The notes beneath the pieces are model-generated. The model ran no database searches, had not been told where the DNA came from, and worked only from the letters and a program-made list of their open reading frames with translations. Below are positions 11,153-21,800 of a DNA stretch of 64,000 nucleotides, piece after piece (the first letter of the stretch is position 1; each line of letters opens with the position of its first letter). This stretch comes from Aquanectria penicillioides (taxonomy: Eukaryota; Ascomycota; Sordariomycetes; Hypocreales; Nectriaceae). Both the position numbers and the translations under genes were made by a program. The stretch lies in assembly GCA_003415625.1 (NCBI GenBank), contig PYIU01000007.1, positions 3,348,001 through 3,412,000 on the forward strand. Direction: 5' to 3'.

Positions 11153-13156
11153 TCAGGTCCAATGGTGCCACTCCAGCCCGTCTCGATATTGGAATCCAGC
11201 CTGAGGTCCTTCGGCATCAACAATGTACCCGTCCTCGCACCGGTCAAAGTAAACCTTGACCTGCTGCTCATAAAACTCGTCAAACTTGGTTTGAAGAGCA
11301 TCTTGCAGGCTTTCAACGTCGCCCTGAGGATGGATAATCTTCCAGGGCTCGATACACGTCTTGCCGCGGCAGGACTTCAATACCATCATGAGGGAGTCGA
11401 GACGATGAATGAGCCGGCTAACACTAGTTCCTAGGACGGTCATATCGGGGCCAAAGGCATCCTTTTCTCTGGAGACTAGGTTGTTCAACTGCCCCGGGTC
11501 GCTCTAATTCGATGTTAGTATTGCACGGCCAAGCGAGTATCAGAGTCCATACCTTGACATCGTAAAGCTCATGTTCGTTGTTACACCACGTCGAGTAGTA
11601 GAAATCGTAGTTTTCATGTACGATTCGAACGCCCTTGTACGTGTTGTTGCGAACGACCAGTTGGCCCTTGCCGTCTACTCCAGTTAGTCAAGACCACAAA
11701 CGGGAACGACGTCCATACCAAAACCTCCGATCTCGCCCTCGGCTATAGCCATGCCCCAATACTCGACCGCAACATGTTCGTGTTTCGTGACAGTGTCGTC
11801 ATCGGCCTGGACCGGAATGGGGGTTCCGTCAAAGTCGGGACGGAGGCTGACGCCCGCAAGCTTGAGAATCGTCGGGGCAAGGTCGATGTGTGTTGTTACA
11901 GTATCCTCGATCGTGTCTGCAGAAACACCAGGGCCTCGCACGACAAGGGGAACTCGGATATCCTCTTCAAAGCCACATTCCTTTCCAGGAGGAAGGCGAT
12001 GTTGACCCAAGTGGTAGCCATTGTCGGCGGAGAAGATGACATAAGTGTCGTCGAGAATGCCAGCCTCATCCAGCTGGGTGATGACCTGCTCGATAATCTC
12101 GTCTACCGCCTGCAGCGACTGAAGTCGAGCGCGGTAGTAATCATCGAGGTACGAGACGGCAGACTCGTTCAGCTGGGGCAGCTCGCGAACCCAACTGACG
12201 CCACTGGGCTACTCGATTGTGTAAGTACAGCGATCAACCGCAGGGGGTGGCACATACCGAATCGGGGTTGAAGTTGTCCGTTCGTGGGACCTTGACTCCC
12301 TTAAACAGGTGAGAGTGTCTCTCGAGAGGGATTGGGATGGTCATTTGCGGCGCGCCATTGCCATGGTTGACATCAATGTTGGAGTGAGGTGCTACAGGGG
12401 CAATGGCCAGGAAGAAGGGGTTCTTGGCGTCGATAGCCTCACTGAGCAGCTCGCTGGCATGCTTGGCGATCAAGTCGGAGGTGTGCTCATTGTAGTGTTG
12501 CACAGGCGGCTCCTTGTTGCGCTGGTAAATGGGATTGAGGTACGAGTAGGTGCCCGGGTCTACAAGAAAGTTGGTGCCCGTCCAGCCCGCAGGGTACGGA
12601 GAATCGTAGTTGTGGATGTTGTGTGCGTTGAACAGTTTGCCCGTGTAATACGTGTTGTACCCGGCCTCCTGCAACCACACGGGGAGGTAATTCTCATTGA
12701 GTCCTTGGGAGACAAACTTGGGGTATCCACCTTGGAAATTCAGCCATGGTTTGATTATTGCGCAGGCCAGAGAAGAAGCTTACCATATGGAGGGCTCACG
12801 TCTGTCACGTTGGTGTTGTGAGGCTGCTTGCCGGTCCACAGAGACACTCGAGAGGGACAGCAAATGGCCGTGGTGGTAAAGTGGTTGATGAATGAGGTGC
12901 CCTTCTCAATGATGTGCTTATGTAACAGCGGCATGTATGAAACAGAGTCCAGAACGGAATCCTGGTCGTCGGTGAGGATGAAGACGATGTTCTTGCTGCC
13001 CTTGCTCAGCTCGGCCAGCGTCTCAGTGCTGTCGCTACCCGAGGCATGCTCCCCGTCTCCAGACAGCGGAATTTGATCCTCCCACTGTTGGGCCAGAGTC
13101 GATGCGCTCAGCAGGGAAATTAACCCTACAGGCCGCAGCCACGATCTGCACCGCAT
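11153..13156 (-). CDS. Secreted sulfatase (arylsulfatase-like, type I)
   Basis: Hydrolyses sulfate esters. Five exons: 13156-12784, 12730-12258, 12208-11719, 11674-11553 and 11503-11153, with introns of 53, 49, 44 and 49 bp, all GT/AG and in phase, giving 602 residues. Residues 1-22 are a signal peptide. Metal ligands follow in ILTDDQD (about 60-66). The sulfatase signature CCPSRVSLWTG begins at Cys99, the Cys expected to become formylglycine in the C-x-P-S-R motif. GKLFNAHN follows shortly after, and SADNGYHLGQHRLPPGK near 342-358 is the second metal-binding block. Family length is usual and no key residue is missing. The gene diverges from the arylsulfotransferase-like gene across a 705-bp region with a heat-shock element, suggesting linked sulfate-ester metabolism. 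Substrate class (aryl, choline or carbohydrate sulfate) cannot be told. Confidence 0.92.
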
Positions 13157-13269
13157 GCCGAGCTCGAGACAATAGCTCCCCTAATAGTGCTGCGTGGTGG
13201 CGATGGCGTCGTAAGTTGCCCACTCTTCGCTCTTGGTTCCTTGCATATGGCGGCCCGGGATCCCGCTTC

Positions 13270-13293
13270 AAATTCAAGAAGCTTCTTGAATTT
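13270..13293. promoter_or_regulatory. Perfect 24-bp palindrome containing a four-unit heat-shock element
   Basis: The 24 bases are perfectly self-complementary. Inside, positions 13273-13290 read TTCAAGAAGCTTCTTGAA, which is TTCnnGAAnnTTCnnGAA, an ideal array of four inverted 5-bp units for heat-shock factor. It lies 117 bp upstream of the sulfatase ATG and 569 bp from the arylsulfotransferase ATG, so it most likely acts on the sulfatase. The motif match is seen directly; function is inferred. Confidence 0.65.
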
Positions 13294-13305
13294 AGGGTGT
13301 TTTTT

Positions 13306-13312
13306 TGAGTCA
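13306..13312. promoter_or_regulatory. TGAGTCA bZIP site (Gcn4/CPC1 or AP-1 type)
   Basis: An exact TGAGTCA sits 13 bp beyond the heat-shock palindrome. It is part of a short inverted repeat, TTGAGT-CAAAT-ACTCAA (13305-13321). The sequence is the known core of Gcn4/CPC1 and Yap/AP-1 factors. A 7-bp match can occur by chance, so it is mainly notable for its position. Confidence 0.4.
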
Positions 13313-13861
13313 AATACTCAATTGAACAATCGCAAAGCGTTCGCAACCAGCAGACGTCGCCATCATGCGTTTGGGCGTGGGAGAAGAGAACGTCATTGAG
13401 CCCTGGCGCTCGCGCAATGGGCTTTGGAATTGCGTCAAAAGTTAGGGGTTTCGGTTGGCCCGCCATACATTGCACTAACATCGATAGCCTCGCGTCCAGC
13501 GGGTCCCCGGCTCCACTCTCTATCAGGAACGGCAGACGCGCGTATTCCCGCATCTATCAACGAAGCCTTAACCCATTCGCGTATTGCCATCCCCCATGCC
13601 CGCCCATTTGAAGCTGCCGTTTGCAGCGATGTCCAGAGCGATTGCGCGGATGGGAGATATTGCGTGCATGGGGTAATTTACGCCATTGACTAGGTCGACA
13701 ATGGCGTGCTGTCTCGACTTTGGGCCCCTCTGCGGGTGACCGCCCGCATCCCGCGCAAGTTGCGTTGCCAACAAGTGATTTGAGGGAGCTGCTCCCTTTT
13801 GCGATGCAGATGAAGATTTTCCTCCCAGTGCGACTGCAGCCGTTCTTTAGACTTGGACAGA

Positions 13862-15487
13862 ATGAAGTCCATCGAAATCATCTCCATCTTCGCGTCCCTC
13901 GCGGGCCTGGCGAGCGCCGAGTGGCAGTTCCACTCTCGTCCGGATCTCTCCCCGCCGTGCCTCAACATCACCATCCCCGCTACCGACGACGTCTCGCCCG
14001 GCTTCATCTTTGTGACGCCGTACCCAGGCTTCCGCAGCGATGGCCACCTTCCCGAGCAAGCCGCCGCCTACATCCTCCGCGACGACGGAGACCTCGTGTG
14101 GTCAAGCCTGGGATACCTGTCCGGGTTCGTCGCAAACTTCCAAGCCACAAGGTACAAGGGCAAACCTGCTCTACAAGCGTTCCAGGGGACGATTGACGGG
14201 AGCCGCGGACGAGGCTACGGCACGCTCCAGCTGTTGAGCGACCAGTACCGCCCGCTTGCGCAGGTCCAGAGCTTAACAAGCAAGATCCCCTCGATCCACG
14301 AGCTGCGAATCGTCGACGAGAAGACGGCGCTGATTGAGATTTACGACCCCGTCCCGTACGACTTGACTTCCTACGGAGGATCTGGCAAGCAGAAATGGAT
14401 TATTGATAGCATCTTGCAAGAGATTGATATTGAGACGGGCGAGCTTCTTTTCGAGATCCACTCTCTGGATATTGTGTCCCCGGCTGGTATGCTTCCTGGC
14501 GCCGTAGATGAATCACCACTAAACTCCAAAATAGATAGCTTTGCCCCCATCCTCCCAGAGACGGGTGTTGATGCTCCGAGTGGCTGGGACTACTTCCACT
14601 TGAACAGCATCGACAAGGACAGCGAGGGCAACTACCTCATCTCCTCTCGTCACACGAGCGCCATCTACAAGCTGTCCGGCCGCGATGGCTCCATCATCTG
14701 GCAGCTTGGCGGCAAGCGGTCTACGTTTCAGCTCTTGCCAGAGCTCAACTTTGGGCACCAGCATGACGCTCGATTCCTCAACCGATCTGCCGACGGCCAA
14801 ATCGAGACCATTTCGTTCTTTGACAACTCGGCGTGGAACTTTGGCTCGCACAGCAACAGGGAGTCCGAGCTGAGCCCCTACTCACGAGGCCTCATCGTGG
14901 AGCTCAACCATGCCGACAACTCATCCAGGATCCTCCAGTCATACGCTTCGCCGGACCACCTCTCAGCAGAATCACAGGGCAACTCGCAGGTTCTCCCCAA
15001 CGGCAATGTCTTTGTTAACTGGGGCCAGGAGGGCGCAGTGACGGAGTTCCGCGCTGACGGAACACCAATCTTCAACGCTTACCTCGACACCGGGGCATCC
15101 GTCCAGAGCTACCGCGGCTTCAGGTTCGAGTGGGCCGGCCATCCCAAGGAGGTCCCCGCCGTCGTCGCAGTGCAGGACGGCAAAGAGACCAGCGTCTACG
15201 TCAGCTGGAACGGAGACACAGAGGTGAAGCTGTGGAGGTTCTACGTGCAAGACGGAGAGGCGGCGGAAGCAACGACGGTGCAAAAGATTGGAGAGGCACG
15301 GAGGGCCTCGTTTGAGACGAGCTTCACGATCCCCGCCAAGAAAATAAAAAAGATGGGTGTGAATGCTCGGTTCTTTGCGGCCGGGTTCGACAAGGAGGGC
15401 ACCGTGTTGACGCGGTCACGAGCAGTGTCAGTCAAAAAAGCTGTCCACGCGGATGACGGCCAGGATGACGAGCCGGGAGAGCTGTAA
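13862..15487 (+). CDS. Secreted arylsulfotransferase-family protein (fungal ASST-like)
   Basis: Predicted extracellular member of the arylsulfotransferase family, whose bacterial members move sulfate between phenols without PAPS. The intronless frame of 541 residues starts at the ATG at 13862; the in-frame TTG nine bases earlier is not a plausible start. Residues 1-19 are a signal peptide (MKSIEIISIFASLAGLASA). A propeller-like region follows, with the typical GWDYFHLNSID near 240, ISSRHTSAIYKL, then DGSIIWQLGGKRSTF and FGHQHDARF, which hold the conserved histidines of the family. The length and motif order suit fungal proteins annotated as ASST. Catalysis has hardly been tested in fungi, so the activity is inferred. 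It is divergent from a secreted sulfatase, suggesting both act on sulfated compounds outside the cell. Confidence 0.85.
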   Translation: MKSIEIISIFASLAGLASAEWQFHSRPDLSPPCLNITIPATDDVSPGFIFVTPYPGFRSDGHLPEQAAAYILRDDGDLVWSSLGYLSGFVANFQATRYKGKPALQAFQGTIDGSRGRGYGTLQLLSDQYRPLAQVQSLTSKIPSIHELRIVDEKTALIEIYDPVPYDLTSYGGSGKQKWIIDSILQEIDIETGELLFEIHSLDIVSPAGMLPGAVDESPLNSKIDSFAPILPETGVDAPSGWDYFHLNSIDKDSEGNYLISSRHTSAIYKLSGRDGSIIWQLGGKRSTFQLLPELNFGHQHDARFLNRSADGQIETISFFDNSAWNFGSHSNRESELSPYSRGLIVELNHADNSSRILQSYASPDHLSAESQGNSQVLPNGNVFVNWGQEGAVTEFRADGTPIFNAYLDTGASVQSYRGFRFEWAGHPKEVPAVVAVQDGKETSVYVSWNGDTEVKLWRFYVQDGEAAEATTVQKIGEARRASFETSFTIPAKKIKKMGVNARFFAAGFDKEGTVLTRSRAVSVKKAVHADDGQDDEPGEL

Positions 15488-16568
15488 TGCAACAGCCATG
15501 ATGCCTTGATTCTTGTACATACTTGACGCACAACATATTATGCATTGATGATTTTCTTGGGGATCTTTTTTTTTGTAATGTGTGACTCACACTGTCGATG
15601 CGAAACCATAGTCCAGCAGCTGCTAGGACGGCGAGAGCTAGTCGCAGCGTTTGCATGCTCAGCTTCTGTTCCAGAGGCTCCGTCTCAGAGGCAGAAGGTT
15701 TCACTGCTTCTATCTTAGTCTCGCATCGTCGTCTCTACACGTAGTCGTTGCTTATCAACTCATGCGTCGAGTCCCAGTTGCAAGAACCCGTCGCCTTTCC
15801 CGTGCTCGCATGCTGCATCGCCAACTCTTGGCGTCGCCTCTCCCGGCCAGCCACGTCGAGTCCCGTGGAGGGCTCGCCCCCAAGCTGCAGCACCACCATC
15901 CGTCCGTCCGTCCACCCACGAGCCTGTAGGGAGCACAGAAAAGATCAGAAAATGAACTGCCAAAAAAAAAAAAAAAAAAAAAAAAAACTACCGTCCAGAA
16001 GCCAGCTGCCTTCTGATCGACGCGCAGGAATCGCTCCTCTGAGTGGCGCCGCTTATGCCTAACTGGCACGACTCCACACCAAACGATTGGCCAACGCGCT
16101 CCCATCCTCACACCCTCCCACGCCAACGCACCCAGCAACCACAACATGGCGATGACCCGATGAAACTGCTGTTTGCGAGTCCAGCGTGCGCTGCGACGGT
16201 CGCTGGTTGTCATGTGTTTTCGCGACGCGCGCAGCATAAGACGCGATGGTTGTCCGCGCAACCCCGAGTCCGTCGTCTATACAGCCTTTCGAAAGTTATA
16301 AACCCTCAGCATAGAACCGTCAACTCGAAATCAGGCCATCCCATTCAATTTTGTGTTTTTTATTTCGTAGCCCTGAGCTTCAGAACAAACCCGTCGACTT
16401 GCCTCGTTTGAGTCGATTTTTGAGATACACCGAGGACAGTCCTCTCGTCACTCAGCCGCTCTTTGCACACACAGTCTCTCTCTTCTTCACGGCAAATCCG
16501 TTATATCGATACCCCCACTACTCCTTATAATACGTTGCACCTTCATTTATTACTACTTCGATTCCAAC
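15488..16568. other. Intergenic, FHA gene promoter region
   Basis: About 1.1 kb with a 26-base A tract at 15962-15987 and CT-rich leader-like sequence before 16569. A minus-strand frame of 168 codons (15755-16261) runs through the A tract as poly-Phe and is not protein-like. No gene is called. Confidence 0.6.
15962..15987. repeat. Poly(A) tract, 26 bases
   Basis: An uninterrupted run of A between the arylsulfotransferase-like and FHA genes. It could be a nucleosome-depleting promoter tract or the trace of a processed insertion; no target-site duplication is evident. Confidence 0.85.
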
Positions 16569-17306
16569 ATGTCGAGCACTTCCAACGTCATCGCCTGGCT
16601 GGTTCCAACGGCGCGTGGCTCCTTTGCCGACAAGACAACCCATCTCCCCTCCAACAGCTTCCGCACCGTCCCCGCGGACTCGTCTCCGATCCTCTCGTCT
16701 CGTCTCCCCAACCTCATCTCGAGCAAGCCCACAAAGGCGATCCAGCTTTCTTTTGATCAAGCCCCCAAGCGGCCCGGGTCCTTTGTGATTGGGTCCGACC
16801 CAGCCCGATGCGACGTCGTGCTGCCCACCCTTCCAGGCATCTCGTCCCAACACTGTGCGCTGAGCTTCGACGCCGAGGCCAGGTTGGTGCTCAACGACTT
16901 TTCCGAGTGCGGCACGCAGGTCTGGTATGACTGGGAGAGCAACGGCGACCAAACCGATTACACCTGGATCCTCAGCAGCGGGTACTCCCACGGCTTCCCC
17001 AGCACGGTCCGGCGCATCACCATCGACATCCAAGGCGTGCGCTTCCAGATCGTCGTCAACGACCACACCGACAATTGGGATTCCTACCGTGAACAAGTCG
17101 ACGCCTTTGTCCAGCAGCCCGCCTGGACGGACGGCCTGAGCCCCGGCTGGGATCGAACATCTGTGGCTCCCGTAGTGCCCCTATTCTCGTCGGTGCCGCT
17201 GTTTCAGCACATCTTTGTCAAGTCAATAGGAGACGAACCTGTGGGCGAGGTATACTTGTGGAACCTGTCGCGGCCATGGGAGCCGATGGTGAGGGCAGCT
17301 GCGTAA
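16569..17306 (+). CDS. FHA-domain protein, possibly kinase-derived
   Basis: A 245-residue intronless protein. An FHA-like fold spans roughly residues 55-150: SFVIGSDPARCDVVLP (71-86) followed by GISSQHCAL (90-98). FHA domains bind phosphothreonine. Here the usual Gly-Arg is Gly-Ser (75-76) and the usual Asn-Gly is Cys-Gly in SECGT, so canonical binding may be altered; Ser92 and His95 of S-x-x-H are present. The C-terminus GDEPVGEVYLWNLSRPWEP looks faintly like the first strands of a protein kinase, but no kinase domain follows. I know FHA-kinase proteins of similar layout in fungi, so this may be a truncated or specialised relative. It converges on RPA43 with 238 bp between stops. Role unknown. 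Confidence 0.75.
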   Translation: MSSTSNVIAWLVPTARGSFADKTTHLPSNSFRTVPADSSPILSSRLPNLISSKPTKAIQLSFDQAPKRPGSFVIGSDPARCDVVLPTLPGISSQHCALSFDAEARLVLNDFSECGTQVWYDWESNGDQTDYTWILSSGYSHGFPSTVRRITIDIQGVRFQIVVNDHTDNWDSYREQVDAFVQQPAWTDGLSPGWDRTSVAPVVPLFSSVPLFQHIFVKSIGDEPVGEVYLWNLSRPWEPMVRAAA

Positions 17307-17544
17307 AGTCAGTTGATTGCGAAGGCGTTCTCAAATCATGTTGGCAAGCGTATTGTAGTATGGTTTTTGTTTCACAGCTTGGCGTTTTTGGTTCTCTCGC
17401 TTATGTGTGTATTGGGATCTTTGAGATGGACACTCTTTAGACGAATACGGAAATTCCTCTCCGTCTGCAGTAACAATTTTACTTATCATTAAATCAAGGT
17501 ATCGCACAACTCCTGGCTCCTTTTTTTAATTCCATGCCTTGACC

Positions 17545-18888
17545 TTAATCCTCGCTCACTGCCAGGGCCTCTCGTTTCGCCTCCTCATCGTCCTGGGCCT
17601 GCTCCTCGTCGGCGTCGAAGCGGGTCATGCTGAACTCGGGCGCACGTCTCCTCGGGCGGTTCATGCCACCCTTCTTGTTCTTGCGCAGCTTGGCAGTCTC
17701 GGCCTCCTCGCGGACGACGGCCTTCTCGCCTGCCTTGTCCAGCATGGTTCCCTCCAGGCTCAGGTAGCTGGTCTCGCCGCTGGTTCCCACGTCAAAGTTG
17801 CGTATCCTGAAGCGGATCTTGCCCTTGATCTTCTCGCCGCTCCCGTCGACCCAGAAACCAGTGCTGTGAATCTGTCGAACGACACCGTGGTCGTCGGAGG
17901 TGATGACGGAGGCGGTCTCCTCGAAGCCTTGGGCCTCCGGGGACTCATTAGGAACCCACTTCCAGGAGGGGGGCAGTCTTCGGGCCTCGATGGAGGCGTT
18001 AAACTTGCCAAAGCAGACGACACCAATGTGACCCTCGGTCTGGAGGTTCACGCTGCCCTCCATCCAAGCACCTCGGCTAGGGACAAACAGGTCCACGTCG
18101 GCGGTGATCCAGCCGAAACCAACGGCAGCCTCATCCTTGGCCATGGCCATTGCTGGCGACTCGTCGTCCATGGCTGCGCCCTTCCTGCCGGGCTTCTCGC
18201 CAAACCCGACATTCCTGTAGTCCAGCAGGACGCCTCGAAGAGAGGGCACGTACTTGTTCTGCAGGTGGCGCAGGTGCTGGTACTGGCAGTTGGTCACGGG
18301 CTGGGCCCAGCCGATGGGAAACAGGGGCTCGTAGAGAGACACTGTCTGAGTGAAGAAGGGGAATTGAGGGTTGGCGGGGATGTCGGGTGGCTGGTGGATC
18401 GAGGACTTTGCAGGTTTTGAGGGAGCCTCAGTGTCAACGTCCATAGCATCAGGGTCGGCGGCGACGTCCTCTTGGACCTCTTGGGGCTCGGCCTCGGGTT
18501 CTGCATCATCAGATTCCTTCTTGGACTTTTTGTGCATCTTCTTCTTCTTGTCTGCGTCGGCCTCAGCAGCGACGTCGTCGGACTCGTGCTTCTTTTTCTT
18601 GTGCTTCTTCTTCTTCTCTGCTTTCGACTCCTCGTCCGCAGCGGGTGCGCTCTCGGGCTCGTTCACGCCATCATGGGCGTGCTTGCCCTTCTTGTCCTTC
18701 TTCTTCTTCTTCTTGTCGGCTTTGTCGCTGGCCTCGGGTGCAATCTCAGCGAGGGCCGAAACGCTCTTCGATTTCTTGTGTTTTCGTTCGCCATCGACGG
18801 CATCGTCTTCTCGCGCACGCTTCTTTTCCTTCTTGGACTTCTTCTCGTGCTTGAGAGCCGCGGGCTCTGGCGAAGCGATTGGCGCCAT
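17545..18888 (-). CDS. RPA43: DNA-directed RNA polymerase I subunit RPA43
   Basis: Stalk subunit of RNA polymerase I in the nucleolus; it contacts Rrn3 for rRNA transcription initiation. The 447-residue intronless protein has a long N-terminal tail (1-165) of Lys blocks (KKKKKKDKKGK, KKKKHKKKKH) alternating with acidic Ala/Glu stretches. The conserved core begins near 170 with FPFFTQTVSLYEPLFPIGWA, continues through the family block HLQNKYVPSLRGVLLDYRNV, and ends with an OB-type part containing TEGHIGVVCFGKFNASIEA and SLEGTM. Yeast Rpa43 is 326 residues, so the Lys-rich tail makes this one long, as I recall for filamentous fungi. The region just upstream (18939-18948) has an AAATTTTTTT tract reminiscent of the RRPE ribosome-biogenesis element, a weak hint of co-regulation. 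Confidence 0.88.
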   Translation of the reverse strand: MAPIASPEPAALKHEKKSKKEKKRAREDDAVDGERKHKKSKSVSALAEIAPEASDKADKKKKKKDKKGKHAHDGVNEPESAPAADEESKAEKKKKHKKKKHESDDVAAEADADKKKKMHKKSKKESDDAEPEAEPQEVQEDVAADPDAMDVDTEAPSKPAKSSIHQPPDIPANPQFPFFTQTVSLYEPLFPIGWAQPVTNCQYQHLRHLQNKYVPSLRGVLLDYRNVGFGEKPGRKGAAMDDESPAMAMAKDEAAVGFGWITADVDLFVPSRGAWMEGSVNLQTEGHIGVVCFGKFNASIEARRLPPSWKWVPNESPEAQGFEETASVITSDDHGVVRQIHSTGFWVDGSGEKIKGKIRFRIRNFDVGTSGETSYLSLEGTMLDKAGEKAVVREEAETAKLRKNKKGGMNRPRRRAPEFSMTRFDADEEQAQDDEEAKREALAVSED

Positions 18889-21800
18889 TGTTGCGTCGGT
18901 GGTGGTACGCAGGTGGGTTAGTGGAGGAAACTCATGGGAAATTTTTTTAGTCGAGAGCTTATCGATTATCGCCAGCTTTCACCGAGCCCACCGACGTGGG
19001 GCCTTTCCGGAAGCTCACCGAGCTACCTACCCTAGACTGGATGTGGTACGCACAACCCGATTGTGATACGTCGTTGGAAATTGAAGAGCATTGCACTGGT
19101 GTTGGATAATTTTTTTCAATCGGTCATCTATTGATCAAGTTCGTGGGCCTGCTGTGTGGACTCTTTAGTGTTCTTTTTGTGCTATTCCTTCCAGATCCAC
19201 AGTTGTCCAAATTCAGAGGTAAGATAGATTAGACTAACAGACTCATGATATGTTGTGACAGGACAGAAGAAAATCCAAAAGTTACCGTAGACTATCAATC
19301 AGCCAGATAATGATGCCCGCAACTACGTGTCAAAGTTGTGACACCCCAGTCGATACTCCCGAGGGGCAGTGCGTGACCTTGTTACACCAGATCTTGTACG
19401 ACTTATGATCGAGACTCTAGGAATGGCAAAGCACGCATATGACACAATACAAGCCCGACTACACCTGAAATAACCGGTATCGGCTCACAAGGGGCGAGTT
19501 CGGCCTTCTACCAAGCTCCCGGTACCCCCACACTCGGGATTGCACTCTGAATAGGAATCATGGCCCCGAATCATGACATCCTGACTCGAGCCTTGTCGGA
19601 CCCAAGGCCGAATATCAACGGGCATCCTAAGCGCCTCTGGGCTATTCTGGCCCGGAGTACTTCACCCACCGGCAACCATTTCCAGAGCCCAGTGCTAGTA
19701 CGGAGGATACAACGGGAGGTTCCGCGGCAACCTGCATTGCCCAACCAAGAGATCTATCACTCGCCGCTACCAACACGCGGCAGAATTCATTCCTTGCCGG
19801 AGAGAAGATTTCACCTTGCATGGATGGCCACAGAACCGGTTGGTCTAGCCTAATCCAAGAAGCCCGGGACTGGTCCTAGGGACCAATGCCCTCGGTCAAT
19901 TGTTCATACTGGGTGGAATTCACAAACCGCACCAACGGCAATATGCAAAAGCGTCACACCCAGGCCTCTCAGACCCACTGCTGGCAGCCCTTGCCCCAAG
20001 CTCGGGAGGGAAAACTGACTCGAACTAGGACTCCGTTGCGAAGAGGTCGAGTGGAGATTTAGTAAGATCCTGACGGTCACCGATGAAAATGGTAGCGTAT
20101 TGGACGGGGTGGATAACGGAAGTGGGGAGAGAAGAATCTGAGAGAAATCCAGGATTCTTTGGTTCGTGGCATTCAAGTTGGAGCTACTGCAGGCAGTCGA
20201 AATAGTACAGTAAAATCGGAGTCGGAGACTTCTGGAAAGCAATGGCATGCAACGTCCGAAGTAAGGGCGATTTTGGTGGGGATGTAACCTCTGTTGCCTT
20301 CATGTTGAGGGCCGTCTTTCAAGTTGGTGGATGGCGAATCCTCTGTATGACCCGAGGTGTATATTATTGCGCTTTGTTTCTATTATTGGCCTTGACAAAG
20401 CAGCGCACTAACAAGTCATTGCGTTGCATTGCGTTTTTCAATTCCCAAAGACAATAAGACAGGCCGTTGGTCATGACGGTGCCTTTTCCGCCCGCATTCC
20501 AGAGACTTCCAGCGACGGGTTAGTGTGCCGGCCAATGACGTCGGGAGGAGAGAATTTTCTTTCCCCAGCTGGGATAGGCACGTTTCGGAGAACGGCACGT
20601 CTGACGGCGGTCGGGAAAAAGGGCAGGCAGAGACAGCGGCATGCGCTCAGAGTGTGTGAGTGGAGAATGGCACGAGAAACGGCAAAGCAAATAGTGGACG
20701 TCTGAGTGGATATAGGGTAATACAAAATGCCTGTGTATGAGGAATGTGCGTTTTGCAACCTGGTTTGTGAGGCCTCAGCGCCGGGCCAAGCCAAGCCAAC
20801 GCAAAGACCGACGCCAATCCAAACCCACAAGCACAGTCACAGCGAAGTCCTAGGACACTGGTGAGATGGCTGGGAGGGAGGGAGAAAAGTTGCGCACAGT
20901 ATGAAGAGGAAGAAGCAACAAAAATTGGCCGAGGCGTGTCTGATCTGACGGATGGGCCAACTGTATCCCCAAGAGTCGACGACCAGCTGGCAGGGCTGAA
21001 TCAGGCTTGCAGGAGAATTGATCACACAGCGTCAGTCTGATTTGTCCAGCGAAGCAACAAGATGTTAATTTAAACCTGAAGCCTCGGGCGTTGAGGCGCA
21101 AAGGGAAAAGAAGGGAGCGGGAGCGGGAAGCTTGTTGCCAAAGAGTCATGAGAGGACGGTGGGCAAGCCATCATCTCCTCATACCAAGACAGGAGTAACA
21201 CTCACTAACTCGCAGGCGCCGGAGCCCAGCCATGGGCCATGGCATACCGCACGTACATACTGTACCCAAGCGCATACATGTGAATATCCTTTCGACTGTT
21301 GTTACTCTGTACGTACAGGGTCCCGCCTTGACAAAAGTACACTGTGCTGACCTCTCTTTGTACGCGTACCCCCAGTTCCTGAACCCTCTTTCCCCCTCGT
21401 CCTAGGTACATTCGTTTCCTGCTGATTCCGCGGTGTTTTCTTCTTTGTCTCCATTTGAAACGAACCAAGACTCCCCATAGAGTTCGATCTGTGGAAATAA
21501 AGACGAAACATTCTGATCCAGCTCCGCCAACAAAGAAAACAAGCTTAATGTCGCTCCCGTGCACCACGCCGCATTCGCTTCCACCTCATTCTATCTCACT
21601 GCTGCCATCTTACCTCCCGCCTCCGGCCGTCCTTGGCATCGAGCCCACAGTGCCCGAGTTGGCCCATTAGCTCCCTCCTAACAGCAGGCGGAAGCTATCG
21701 TAGCCCTCGTCCGTCCGTCGGGTTCCACCGCGTCAAAGCCTGGGGAGCATCTTAGTACATATGCCTGCTTACTGGGTACAGCTACGTGCTATGGTAGGGC

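Larger units (their letters stand above)
13157..13861. promoter_or_regulatory. Shared divergent promoter of sulfatase and arylsulfotransferase genes
   Basis: This 705-bp region separates the two start codons and contains no credible gene. It carries the heat-shock element and bZIP site described separately, both within 160 bp of the sulfatase start. I looked for the sulfur regulator CYS3/MetR palindrome (ATGRYRYCAT) and did not find a clear copy. Confidence 0.6.

Noticed and set aside
15755..16261. 168-codon minus-strand frame
   Set aside because: Runs through the A26 tract as poly-Phe, no motif. A possible upstream exon (MQTLRLALAVLAAAGLWF) near 15640 could not be linked convincingly.
17539..18420. 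293-codon plus-strand frame overlapping RPA43
   Set aside because: Antisense shadow of RPA43; the minus-strand protein has recognisable family blocks.
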